Assembly: GCA_035461385.1 (NCBI GenBank)
Contig: DATHVI010000189.1
Span: 1 to 16,307 of the forward strand
Source of the DNA: DATHVI01 sp035461385
GTDB taxonomy: Bacteria > Actinomycetota > Thermoleophilia > Solirubrobacterales > 70-9
Reading direction: 5' to 3'
Length of the DNA: 16,307 bases
Below, piece by piece: positions 1-6,191 of this stretch; the first letter of the stretch is position 1; every line of letters begins with the position of its first letter. The notes beneath the pieces are model-generated. The model was not told the DNA's origin, did not search any database, and was given only the letters and a program-made list of their open reading frames with translations. A program made the position numbers and the translations under genes.

Positions 1-89
1 CCCGCCCGGCGGGGGGGGGCGCCACCCCGGGGGCGCCCGCCGTCCGGTGGGCCGGAATTCGAGGCCCGAGTCCGGGTCCGGCGCCCGAC
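1..89. other. Left-edge non-coding stretch, G/C homopolymer-rich
   Basis: No coding frame can be supported here. The stretch holds a run of nine G (11-19) and a short GC hairpin with arms at 17-23 and 32-38. It lies just downstream of the stop of the minus-strand gene at 90, so the hairpin could end that operon, but it has no T-tract in that direction. The long G run is also where assembly errors are likely. Confidence 0.4.
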
Positions 90-1199
90 CTAGCCCAACG
101 GCGCCTCGAACCCGACCTCGCGCCGGTCGGCGTCAGCAGCCGCGAAGTCGAGGATCCGGTCGCCCTCGACCGCAACCTCGGCGCGCTCCGCCGCGGACAG
201 CCCTCCGAACGGGCGCACGCCGAGGGTGGCGCGGCGCCTGCCGTCGCGCTCGATCCACCAGGTCGCGCGCAGCATCCCGTCGACGAGGAGGTTGTTGACG
301 AACCGTCCGGAGGCGAGCATCTCCTCCCACCGGAAGCCCTCGGGGACGATCCGCCGGCGGTCTCTGTGGCCGAGGAGGACGTTGTCGTACTCGCCGAGGA
401 AGCGCACGGGCGCCGGGGTGCCCGGGTCCGGGCGGGGCGCACCGGGGAGGTCGAAGAGCTCGCGCCCATCCTCGTTGCGGAACGTCACCAGCCGGTCGCG
501 GAGCCGCTCGAACGCCTCCCCGAGCCCGGTCAGGCCCGACCAGCTCTGCATGTCGACGACCGACGCGGGCCCGAACCCCCGCAGGTAGCGCAGCACGAGC
601 TCGTCGATCGAGGGATCCGGGTCGAGCTCGCGGCCGGTCCACGACTCGAGCGTCGCGTAGCGGACCTGCCCGCCTTCGCCCCACACGCCGCGCGGCGGGA
701 GCTGGACGAGCGGCAGGAAGCCGGGGATCGCGTAGCCGAGGATCACCGGGTCGGCGTCGATTCCCCGCGCGACGAGCCGCCTCGCCAGCGCCCGCGCACC
801 GAGCGGCTCCGAGGCGAGGATCTCGGCAGGCGCCGCGCGGGCCGCCGCCAGGTCGAGGTTCGGCAGCTGGCGCAGGAGCTGGCTGACCGCGCGGTCGATC
901 GCCGGCTGCATCAACGGTCGCAGGGTGAGCGCGTCGTCGACGGTGACGAGGTGGATCGTCCCCCGCATCAGCGTCATCCGCACCGCCTCGCGATCGGTCA
1001 GCATCGAGCCGAGCGCGCCCGGGTCGAACCCGTCGATCCGCGACCAGAGCCCGTAGTACGGAGGCGCCGGCGACTGGCCCTGGAGCCCGACCAGGCGCTC
1101 GACCGCGCTCCGCACGTCGACGTCGCTTCGCTCGAGCAGCAGCTGCCGCGCGAGCAGGGCGCGGTTGAGCGCCCGCCGGTCAAGTACTTCGTCGGCCAC
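90..1199 (-). CDS. Winged-helix DNA-binding protein, AlkZ/YcaQ-like (HTH_42 superfamily)
   Basis: 369 residues from a GTG at 1199 to TAG. The open frame continues upstream to 1538, but that extension is Arg/Pro-rich, not protein-like, and overlaps the neighbouring gene. The N-terminus starts a helical region (LDRRALNRALLARQ) followed by VGLQGQSP, giving Gln40-x-Gln42. The HTH_42 family includes AlkZ and YcaQ, DNA glycosylases that unhook bulky or crosslinked alkyl adducts with a Q-x-Q or Q-x-D motif near this position. Further family-like segments are MRGTIHLVTVDDA and RFLGEYDNVLLGHRDR. A repair glycosylase is therefore plausible, but many family members are annotated only as winged-helix proteins. 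It is the last gene of the minus-strand operon, 95 nt behind the membrane-protein gene. A TAGACA hexamer (1212-1207) sits 7 nt before the GTG, so a separate leaderless promoter is possible. No Shine-Dalgarno is evident. Confidence 0.85.
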   Translation of the reverse strand: MADEVLDRRALNRALLARQLLLERSDVDVRSAVERLVGLQGQSPAPPYYGLWSRIDGFDPGALGSMLTDREAVRMTLMRGTIHLVTVDDALTLRPLMQPAIDRAVSQLLRQLPNLDLAAARAAPAEILASEPLGARALARRLVARGIDADPVILGYAIPGFLPLVQLPPRGVWGEGGQVRYATLESWTGRELDPDPSIDELVLRYLRGFGPASVVDMQSWSGLTGLGEAFERLRDRLVTFRNEDGRELFDLPGAPRPDPGTPAPVRFLGEYDNVLLGHRDRRRIVPEGFRWEEMLASGRFVNNLLVDGMLRATWWIERDGRRRATLGVRPFGGLSAAERAEVAVEGDRILDFAAADADRREVGFEAPLG

Positions 1200-1294
1200 C
1201 GACCGTTGTCTACCGAAGGCGGTTCGATTCCGACACGCCGTCGAGGGACCCCGCCGTCGCTGGAGCTGGTCTCGAACACCGGGGTGGCGGTCGC

Positions 1295-1777
1295 TCAGCC
1301 GGATGCCGCCGTGAAGGCGCCGACGACCGCCCCGTAGAGGAGGTGCACCACGATGGTCACTGCGGGGGTGCTGACCCCGTAGTTCAGCATCAGGAACCCG
1401 GGGGGCTCGAGCAGCGGCCGCGATTGGGCGGCGCTCATGGTGCTTCCCATTCGCGGGTGAACGAGCGGCAGGAGGATGTTGACCAGTGCGGTGCCGGCGA
1501 AGACTCCGTGGACGAGCCCGAAGAGGGCGCCAAGCCACCAGCTGCTCTCGCCGATCGCGCGGAAGACCACGTAGTAGAGCGCCGCGAAGCCAAGCCCCGC
1601 CAGGAAGTGGAGCCCGTACCCCAGCGCCCTCGCGCGCGTTCGATCAGCGGTGAACGCGGTGCCGAGCAGGAACGGGAGGTCGGTCCGGGTCAGACGCAGC
1701 TCGGTAGCGGCGCGCAGTCCGGTCGTCAGCACCAGGGTGCCGACGAACCCTCCCGCGAGTGCGCCCCAGATCGTCAT
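1295..1777 (-). CDS. Small four-helix integral membrane protein, function unknown
   Basis: 160 residues from ATG at 1777. The start was chosen because the ATG overlaps the GH15 stop as ATGA (1777-1774), typical of translational coupling, and because the sequence upstream in this frame is Arg-rich and not protein-like. Four hydrophobic segments are visible at about residues 4-24, 52-75, 80-107 and 137-157. The loop between helices 3 and 4 contains LLPLVHPRMGSTMS, with a conserved-looking His-Pro-Arg-Met. I do not recognise the family with certainty; similar short actinobacterial membrane proteins exist but have no established role. Co-translation with the upstream glycosidase suggests a linked role, but the sequence itself does not show what it is. 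Confidence 0.8.
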   Translation of the reverse strand: MTIWGALAGGFVGTLVLTTGLRAATELRLTRTDLPFLLGTAFTADRTRARALGYGLHFLAGLGFAALYYVVFRAIGESSWWLGALFGLVHGVFAGTALVNILLPLVHPRMGSTMSAAQSRPLLEPPGFLMLNYGVSTPAVTIVVHLLYGAVVGAFTAASG

Positions 1778-3636
1778 CGGCGCGCATCCTCGAGGCTGGC
1801 CGCCGCGTTGACGAGCCCGAGATGGACAAGGCCCTGCGGGAAGTTGCCCAGGAACCCGCGCGTTCGCGGCTCGATCTCCTCGGCGTACAGGCCGACGTCG
1901 TCGGCGAGCGCGATCAGGTCCTCGAAGCGCGAGGCGGCCTCCTCGACCCGCCCCTGCCGGGCGAGCGCGTCGACGAGCCAAAAGGAGCAGGCGAGGAACG
2001 CTCCCTCCCCGCCGGCGAGCCCGTCATCGGCCCGGTAGCGGTGAAGCAGCGAGCCGTCGCCAAGCGCCTGGGCGACGCGTTGCGTCGTTTCCTCGAGCCG
2101 CCCGCCCGGGCCGTCGTAGCCCATCAGGACGCCGAGCAGGAGGCTGGCGTCGAGGTGCCCGGAGCCCGCCGATCGCGCGTAGCTCCCGAGCTCCTCGGAC
2201 CAGCAGCGCTCCTCGATGAATCGCCGGATCGCCTCGGCCTCGCGGCGCCACCGCTCGGTGCCACCGGCGGGAATCCGGCCGCGTTCGGCGAGCGCCGCGG
2301 CACGATCGAGCGCCACCCAGCACATCATCTTCGACTCCGTGTAGTGGCGCGGCTCGGCCCTCACCTCCCAGATCCCCGAGTCGGGTTGGCGCCAGATACG
2401 GGATACGAGGTCGGCGGTGCCGGCGAGGCGCCTTGCCGTGTCGTGGTCGAGCCCGCCGCCCGCCTCGCAGTAGATCGACGCCGTCGTCATGAGGTGCCCG
2501 TAGACGTCGAGCTGGAGTTGGGTGGCGGCTTCGTTGCCGACCCGAACCGGCGACGAGCGTTCGTACCCGGCGAGCGAGATCCGGCGCTCGGGTGCCCGCG
2601 GCCCCCCGTTCAGCCGGTAGAGCACGCGCAGCCTCGGGTGGGTGAGCTGGGAGGCATGAAGGAGCCACCAGAAGAACGATGCGCCCTCCCCCGGGCACCC
2701 GAGCCGCAGCAGCGCGTCGAGGGTGAAGGCGCTGTCGCGCACCCAGCAGTAGCGGTAGTCCCAGTTGCGCTCTCCGCCAGGGGCCTCGGGAAGCGAGGTG
2801 GTCGCGGCCGCCGCGATCGCGCCTGATGGTGCGTAGATCAGGAGCTTCAGCGCCAGGGCGCTGCGGACGACGGCCTCGCGCCATGGCCCCTCGTAGCGCC
2901 GCTCCGCCGCCCAGCCGCGCCAGAAGTCGATCGTCCCGTCGAGTCGGGCCTCAAGCTCGCGGCGCGCGGGGAGGACAAGCGGCTCCCCGTGCGCCGCGCC
3001 GAGCGCCAACAGCGCCTCGCCACCCTCGAGCGCCCGGAAGCGGCCCTCGACGGACCCGGAGCGAAGCTCGGGATCGCCGGCGTCCCACGAGCGGATCGCG
3101 AGCGCGTCGGAGCGTCCGGTCGCGACCGGCACGCCGACTCGGCGTGTGATGCGGGTGCGCCAGGCTCCGTAGCCGAACCGTGGCTCCACCGACCAGCGCA
3201 TCGGAACCTCCCCGGCGAGCCCCTCCACGCGTCGGAGGAGCTCGCGGCCGGAGGCAAGGCCGGGCCCCGGGAGGAGCATCGCGTCGGTCACCCGAACCGC
3301 GCCGCCAGTGGTGGTGAACGTGGTCTCGAGGACGTTGGTGTCAGGCAGATAGCGACGCTCGGCGCTGAAGGGCACCTCGGGCGCCAGCGCGAAGGACCCT
3401 CCACGGGCGGGGTCGAGCAGCGCGGCGAATGCGCTTGGCGAGTCGAGGTCCGGAAGACAGAGCCAATCGATCGAACCGTCAAGCGCGACCAGGGCGACCG
3501 TTCGCCCGTCACCGATCGCTGCGTAGTCGCGGATCGGGGCGTAGGTAGCATCGCCCGGAGGCCGGGCGCCAACCGCGGCCGGAGCGGCCAATCCGGTCGC
3601 AGCGGCACCGCCTCGGTCGTCCTCACTCAGGTGCAT
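1774..3636 (-). CDS. Glycoside hydrolase family 15 protein (glucoamylase/trehalase type)
   Basis: 620 residues, the usual length for bacterial GH15 enzymes with an N-terminal trehalase-like beta domain. That domain is seen at about residues 32-240 (IRDYAAIGDGRTVALVALDG, then SIDWLCLPDLDSPSAF). The (alpha/alpha)6 barrel follows, with GERNWDYRYCWVRDSAFTLD at 288-307, SGIWEVRAEPRHYTESKMM at 420-438, HLDASLLLG near 494, GEGAFLACSFWLVDAL near 543 and GLYAEEIEP near 582. By family knowledge the general acid is probably Glu424 (in GIWE) and the general base Glu586 (in GLYAEE). The family hydrolyses terminal alpha-glucosidic bonds in maltooligosaccharides or trehalose; the substrate cannot be fixed from sequence. 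No signal peptide is visible, so it should be cytoplasmic. The ATG at 3636 overlaps the upstream small ORF by 14 nt. Homologues often start near residue 30, so the first ~25 Ala/Gly-rich residues are less certain. Confidence 0.95.
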   Translation of the reverse strand: MHLSEDDRGGAAATGLAAPAAVGARPPGDATYAPIRDYAAIGDGRTVALVALDGSIDWLCLPDLDSPSAFAALLDPARGGSFALAPEVPFSAERRYLPDTNVLETTFTTTGGAVRVTDAMLLPGPGLASGRELLRRVEGLAGEVPMRWSVEPRFGYGAWRTRITRRVGVPVATGRSDALAIRSWDAGDPELRSGSVEGRFRALEGGEALLALGAAHGEPLVLPARRELEARLDGTIDFWRGWAAERRYEGPWREAVVRSALALKLLIYAPSGAIAAAATTSLPEAPGGERNWDYRYCWVRDSAFTLDALLRLGCPGEGASFFWWLLHASQLTHPRLRVLYRLNGGPRAPERRISLAGYERSSPVRVGNEAATQLQLDVYGHLMTTASIYCEAGGGLDHDTARRLAGTADLVSRIWRQPDSGIWEVRAEPRHYTESKMMCWVALDRAAALAERGRIPAGGTERWRREAEAIRRFIEERCWSEELGSYARSAGSGHLDASLLLGVLMGYDGPGGRLEETTQRVAQALGDGSLLHRYRADDGLAGGEGAFLACSFWLVDALARQGRVEEAASRFEDLIALADDVGLYAEEIEPRTRGFLGNFPQGLVHLGLVNAAASLEDARR

Positions 3637-3938
3637 CTGCCGACTCGCCTCGAGCCCGGGCCGGCGCGGGCTCCTCGAGCGGGACGGCGGGGTCGCGAAG
3701 CCGGGCCGCGTCGATCCGATCGCCCGAGCGGATCAGCGCTTCGATCTGCTCGGTGGCCTCCCAGACGTTGACCTTCATCCCCCAGATATTGACGTTCATC
3801 TCCGGCGACGATGAGGAGGAAGCCGCCCGCCGCCTGCTCCGCGGCCGCGCGGTCGATCGGGCGCCCGCCGGGACGGCGCTCTCGCGCATCGGCGCCGGCC
3901 CCGCCCGTCTCGACTGGCACCGGATCTGAGATCGTCAT
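3623..3938 (-). CDS. Small hypothetical protein, apparently split over two frames
   Basis: Two minus-strand frames each look coding over only half of this stretch. The frame starting at ATG 3938 (MTISDPVPVETGG...) has protein-like composition and high GC at third positions for about 45 codons, down to roughly 3803. From there the other frame becomes protein-like (MNVNIWGMKVNVWEATEQ, then IEALIRSGDRIDAARL) and runs to TGA at 3623-3625, overlapping the GH15 start by 14 nt. Joining them needs one +1 shift near 3800-3806 and gives about 104 residues. Alternatively the second half is its own gene from ATG 3799 or 3778, but neither has a well-spaced Shine-Dalgarno. The junction carries an imperfect 21-nt tandem duplication (17 of 21 identical) encoding MNVNIWG/MKVNVWE. 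I do not recognise the protein. It would be the first gene of the GH15 operon. A sequencing error, a mutation or a true frameshift site cannot be told apart here. Confidence 0.45.
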
Positions 3939-4007
3939 GAGGATTAAGCGTCGGCGAGGGCCGCGGTCTTACCGGCGCTTACAGTCCACAGCCGGGTTTC
4001 GTGCCGG

Positions 4008-4052
4008 GGTGAGGCGGATTTTGTATCTCCACGATGCAAGATCCGCCTCACC
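4008..4052. repeat. Long near-perfect inverted repeat (hairpin) in a divergent gap
   Basis: Outer arms GGTGAGGCGGAT (4008-4019) and ATCCGCCTCACC (4041-4052) are perfect 12-bp complements. Pairing continues inward for eight more positions (two of them G-T), leaving a five-base loop at 4028-4032. It lies between the leftward GH15 operon and the rightward tRNA-Cys, so it is not at the end of either transcript, and it lacks a T-tract. It could be a mobile palindromic element, an operator, or part of a small RNA. Confidence 0.75.
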
Positions 4053-4116
4053 GACGTGCAAGGCACTGCGGCCGATCCGCGCGTCCGCCGGACGCGAACC
4101 GCCGCTGTGCGGACGC

Positions 4117-4122
4117 TAGGCT
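4117..4122 (+). promoter_or_regulatory. Candidate -10 element of tRNA-Cys
   Basis: TAGGCT lies 10 nt before the first base of tRNA-Cys, exactly the spacing of TAAACT before tRNA-Val at 14559. No convincing -35 hexamer is visible. Confidence 0.4.
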
Positions 4123-4132
4123 CAGACCCGAC

Positions 4133-4203
4133 GGCGCCTTGGCGGAGTGGTTACGCAGCGGCCTGCAAAGCCGTTTACACCGGTTCGATTCCGGTAGGCG
4201 CCT
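4133..4203 (+). tRNA. tRNA-Cys (anticodon GCA)
   Basis: Full cloverleaf. The acceptor stem GGCGCCT (4133-4139) pairs with AGGCGCC (4196-4202). The anticodon stem GCGGC/GCCGT encloses the loop CTGCAAA, giving anticodon GCA at 4165-4167. The T arm is CCGG-TTCGATT-CCGG-like. The discriminator base is T4203, the U73 expected for tRNA-Cys. CCA is not encoded. At 71 nt it has a normal length for this tRNA. The metallophosphoesterase start lies 41 nt downstream. Confidence 0.95.
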
Positions 4204-4229
4204 CTACCCTGAGCCCGCCGCGGGCCTGA

Positions 4230-4235
4230 TAGCGT
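4230..4235 (+). promoter_or_regulatory. Candidate -10 element for leaderless metallophosphoesterase mRNA
   Basis: TAGCGT ends 9 nt before the GTG at 4245, and no Shine-Dalgarno is present between them. This fits a leaderless or near-leaderless transcript starting just after tRNA-Cys, although read-through from the tRNA promoter is also possible. Confidence 0.35.
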
Positions 4236-4244
4236 CGGGCCGCC

Positions 4245-5297
4245 GTGGCCAAGCTCGACCCGAAGCGGATCGCCGGGGCTCTCGACCGCGCGTTCGACGC
4301 CGAGGAGACGGAGGAGATCGCGGCGGATCTCGACTCAACTCGGTTGGTCATCTTCTCCGATCAGCACCGCGGGGCCCGCGATGGCGCCGACGATTTCTGG
4401 CGCTGCGAGCGCGCCTATCACGCGGCTCTCGGCCATTACCTCGAGGCGGGGCACGAGCTCTACGTCCTCGGGGACGTCGAGGAGCTCTGGGAGGAGAAGC
4501 CGGAGGCGGTCCTCGAGCGCTACGCGGGAACGCTCGCCCTCGAAGCCGAGTTCCATCGCCAGGGCCGCTACCGGCGGTTCTGGGGGAACCACGACGACCA
4601 GTGGCGCTTCCCGAGCCAGGTCGAGAAGCATCTCCACCCGCTGTTCCCCGGGGTCTCCGTCCGCGAGGCGCTGCGGCTTCGGATCCGCCGCGGAGGCGCC
4701 GACCTCGGCGTGATCCTCCTCGTCCACGGCCACCAAGGCACCTTGGAGAGCGACCGCTTCGCCTGGTTCTCGCGGATCTTCGTCCGCTACGTCTGGCGGC
4801 CGCTCCAGCGCAAGCTGAACGTGAGCCTCAACAGTCCGGCCCGGAGCTTCGATCTCCGCGAGGCGCACGACGAAGCGATGTTCGGCTGGGCCCGTTCCCA
4901 TCGCGCGCACCCGGTCCTGATCACCGGGCACACGCACCGTCCCGTCTTCGGCACCAGCCGGCCGCAACCACCGCGCCACCGGGCGGAGGCGGAGGTCGAG
5001 GAGGAGCTGGGCGAGGCTCGCGACGCGGGCGACCGAGAGAGGATCGCGCGGCTGCGGGCCGAGCTCGAGCTGATTCGGGCGGCGCCGCATTGGGGGAAGC
5101 CGCCGAAGCCCCTCGACATCCCGTGCTACTTCAACACCGGATGTTGCTCGTTCGGCGACGGCGACGTCACCGGGATCGAGATCGCGGACGGCGAGATCCG
5201 GCTCGTGCGCTGGCTGGCCGACGAGGGCCGGCCCGAGGCGAAGGTCCTGGTTGGCGACAGCCTCGACGACGTCCTCGCCGCCGTTCGTGGCGCATAG
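4245..5297 (+). CDS. Calcineurin-like metallophosphoesterase
   Basis: 350 residues from a GTG start. All the two-metal motifs are visible in order: FSDQHRG (Asp39, His41), LGDVEELWE (Asp77), WGNHDD (Asn115, His116), VHGHQ (His161/His163) and ITGHTHRP (His229, His231). The GD-x-x-E-x-W form of the second motif resembles LpxH-like hydrolases, but the substrate (nucleotide, lipid or protein phosphate) cannot be deduced. After the GHTH motif a charged, probably coiled-coil insert (residues ~246-280, HRAEAEVEEELGEARDAGD) precedes the last strands, which include IPCYFNTGCCSFGDGDVTG. There is no signal peptide or membrane helix, so it should be cytoplasmic. It follows tRNA-Cys by 41 nt and precedes the DUF4239 gene by about 75 nt on the same strand. 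A TANNNT-type -10 just upstream suggests its own promoter. Confidence 0.93.
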   Translation: MAKLDPKRIAGALDRAFDAEETEEIAADLDSTRLVIFSDQHRGARDGADDFWRCERAYHAALGHYLEAGHELYVLGDVEELWEEKPEAVLERYAGTLALEAEFHRQGRYRRFWGNHDDQWRFPSQVEKHLHPLFPGVSVREALRLRIRRGGADLGVILLVHGHQGTLESDRFAWFSRIFVRYVWRPLQRKLNVSLNSPARSFDLREAHDEAMFGWARSHRAHPVLITGHTHRPVFGTSRPQPPRHRAEAEVEEELGEARDAGDRERIARLRAELELIRAAPHWGKPPKPLDIPCYFNTGCCSFGDGDVTGIEIADGEIRLVRWLADEGRPEAKVLVGDSLDDVLAAVRGA

Positions 5298-5359
5298 CAG
5301 GATGCTGAGGCGCGCAGCCTGAGCGGCTTTCGAGACTGAACCCCGTCCGGGAGCCGCAA

Positions 5360-5365
5360 TACGGT
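5360..5365 (+). promoter_or_regulatory. Candidate -10 element for the DUF4239 gene
   Basis: TACGGT is followed by 7 nt and then the in-frame CTG at 5373. The same hexamer precedes the GH25 gene. The geometry supports a leaderless transcript beginning at or beside this CTG. Confidence 0.4.
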
Positions 5366-5372
5366 TCTGGCC

Positions 5373-6191
5373 CTGCTCTTCGAGCTGACAACCGTCGAGC
5401 TTGCCCTGGTCCTGGTCGCGGCGATCGCCGGCGCCACCGCGGTCGGCGCCTTCGTCGGTCGCCGGGTCCGCGACCGCGCCCACGGCCTCAGCGAGCCGTT
5501 CGGGGCTCTTCAGGCTGCGTTGCTGGGGCTGGTCGCGCTGCTGCTCGCCTTCGGGCTTTCGCTCGCCCTCTCCCGTTACGAGGACCGCCGCGCCTCGATC
5601 GTCGCCGAGGCGAACGCGATCGGGACCACCTGGCTGCGGGCGCAGACGCTGCCGGAGCCGATCCGAGGGCGCTCGCTCGGGCTTCTTGTCCGATACACCG
5701 AGAGCGCGATCGACGTCGCCGACTACAGGCCCGGCAGCGAAGCCGAGCTCACGGCGGCGACCGGGGAGGAGGAGCTGCAGCGGCAGCTCTGGGCGCTTGC
5801 CGGCCGCGCGCTGGCGGCCGAGCCGGAGGCGAGCGCGCCCCGGCTCTACGTCGAGACCTTGAACGAGATGATCGACATGCAAACCGTGCGCGTGGCGATC
5901 CTCAACAACCGCGTCCCGAGCGCCGTGCTGCTGCTCGAGATCTTCGGCGCCGCGCTCGCGGTCGGCCTTCTCACCGCCTACCTCGTCCTCTCCGGGCGGG
6001 GCCTGATCACCGTCTCCTTCGCCTCGATACTGGTCGTGCTGGTCTTGTTCGTGATCGCCGACCTCGATCGCCCGACCAGGGGCGAGATCCAGGTTCCCGA
6101 CCAAGTGCTGGTCGACCAGCTCGAGTCGATGCGGAAGCCACCCGCCGCGGCCGCGCCCGCGAGCGCCGGCGCGGCGCCGGGTCGCTCCTAG
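5373..6191 (+). CDS. DUF4239 membrane protein (bestrophin-like group)
   Basis: 272 residues if started at CTG 5373. The first conventional start in this frame is TTG 5520, but in-frame sequence before it encodes an obvious first membrane helix (ELALVLVAAIAGATAVGAFV) and the conserved SEPFGALQAALLGL segment. A stop at 5337 limits the frame, and no ATG, GTG or TTG lies between. Further features are helix 2 (LVALLLAFGLSLALS), the family signature RYEDRRASIVAEANAIGTTW with LRAQTLPEP, and C-terminal helices around NNRVPSAVLLLEIFGAALAV and LITVSFASILVVLVLFVIA. This resembles DUF4239, usually about 250-270 residues and sometimes compared with bestrophin channels; no activity is established. The C-terminus ends in an Ala/Pro-rich tail. 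Its TAG overlaps the TAG of the convergent GMC gene inside one CTAG. Start choice is uncertain; the family call is firm. Confidence 0.85.
   Translation: MLFELTTVELALVLVAAIAGATAVGAFVGRRVRDRAHGLSEPFGALQAALLGLVALLLAFGLSLALSRYEDRRASIVAEANAIGTTWLRAQTLPEPIRGRSLGLLVRYTESAIDVADYRPGSEAELTAATGEEELQRQLWALAGRALAAEPEASAPRLYVETLNEMIDMQTVRVAILNNRVPSAVLLLEIFGAALAVGLLTAYLVLSGRGLITVSFASILVVLVLFVIADLDRPTRGEIQVPDQVLVDQLESMRKPPAAAAPASAGAAPGRS

Noticed and set aside
1218..1234. T-arm-like motif (GGCGG, loop TTCGATT, CCGAC) on the plus strand, suggesting a tRNA remnant
   Set aside because: Only four of five stem pairs form, and no matching acceptor, D or anticodon arm is found upstream.
366..1337. 323-codon plus-strand frame over the winged-helix gene
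   Set aside because: Arg/Glu/Pro-rich shadow without motifs; the minus-strand frame contains the recognisable family.
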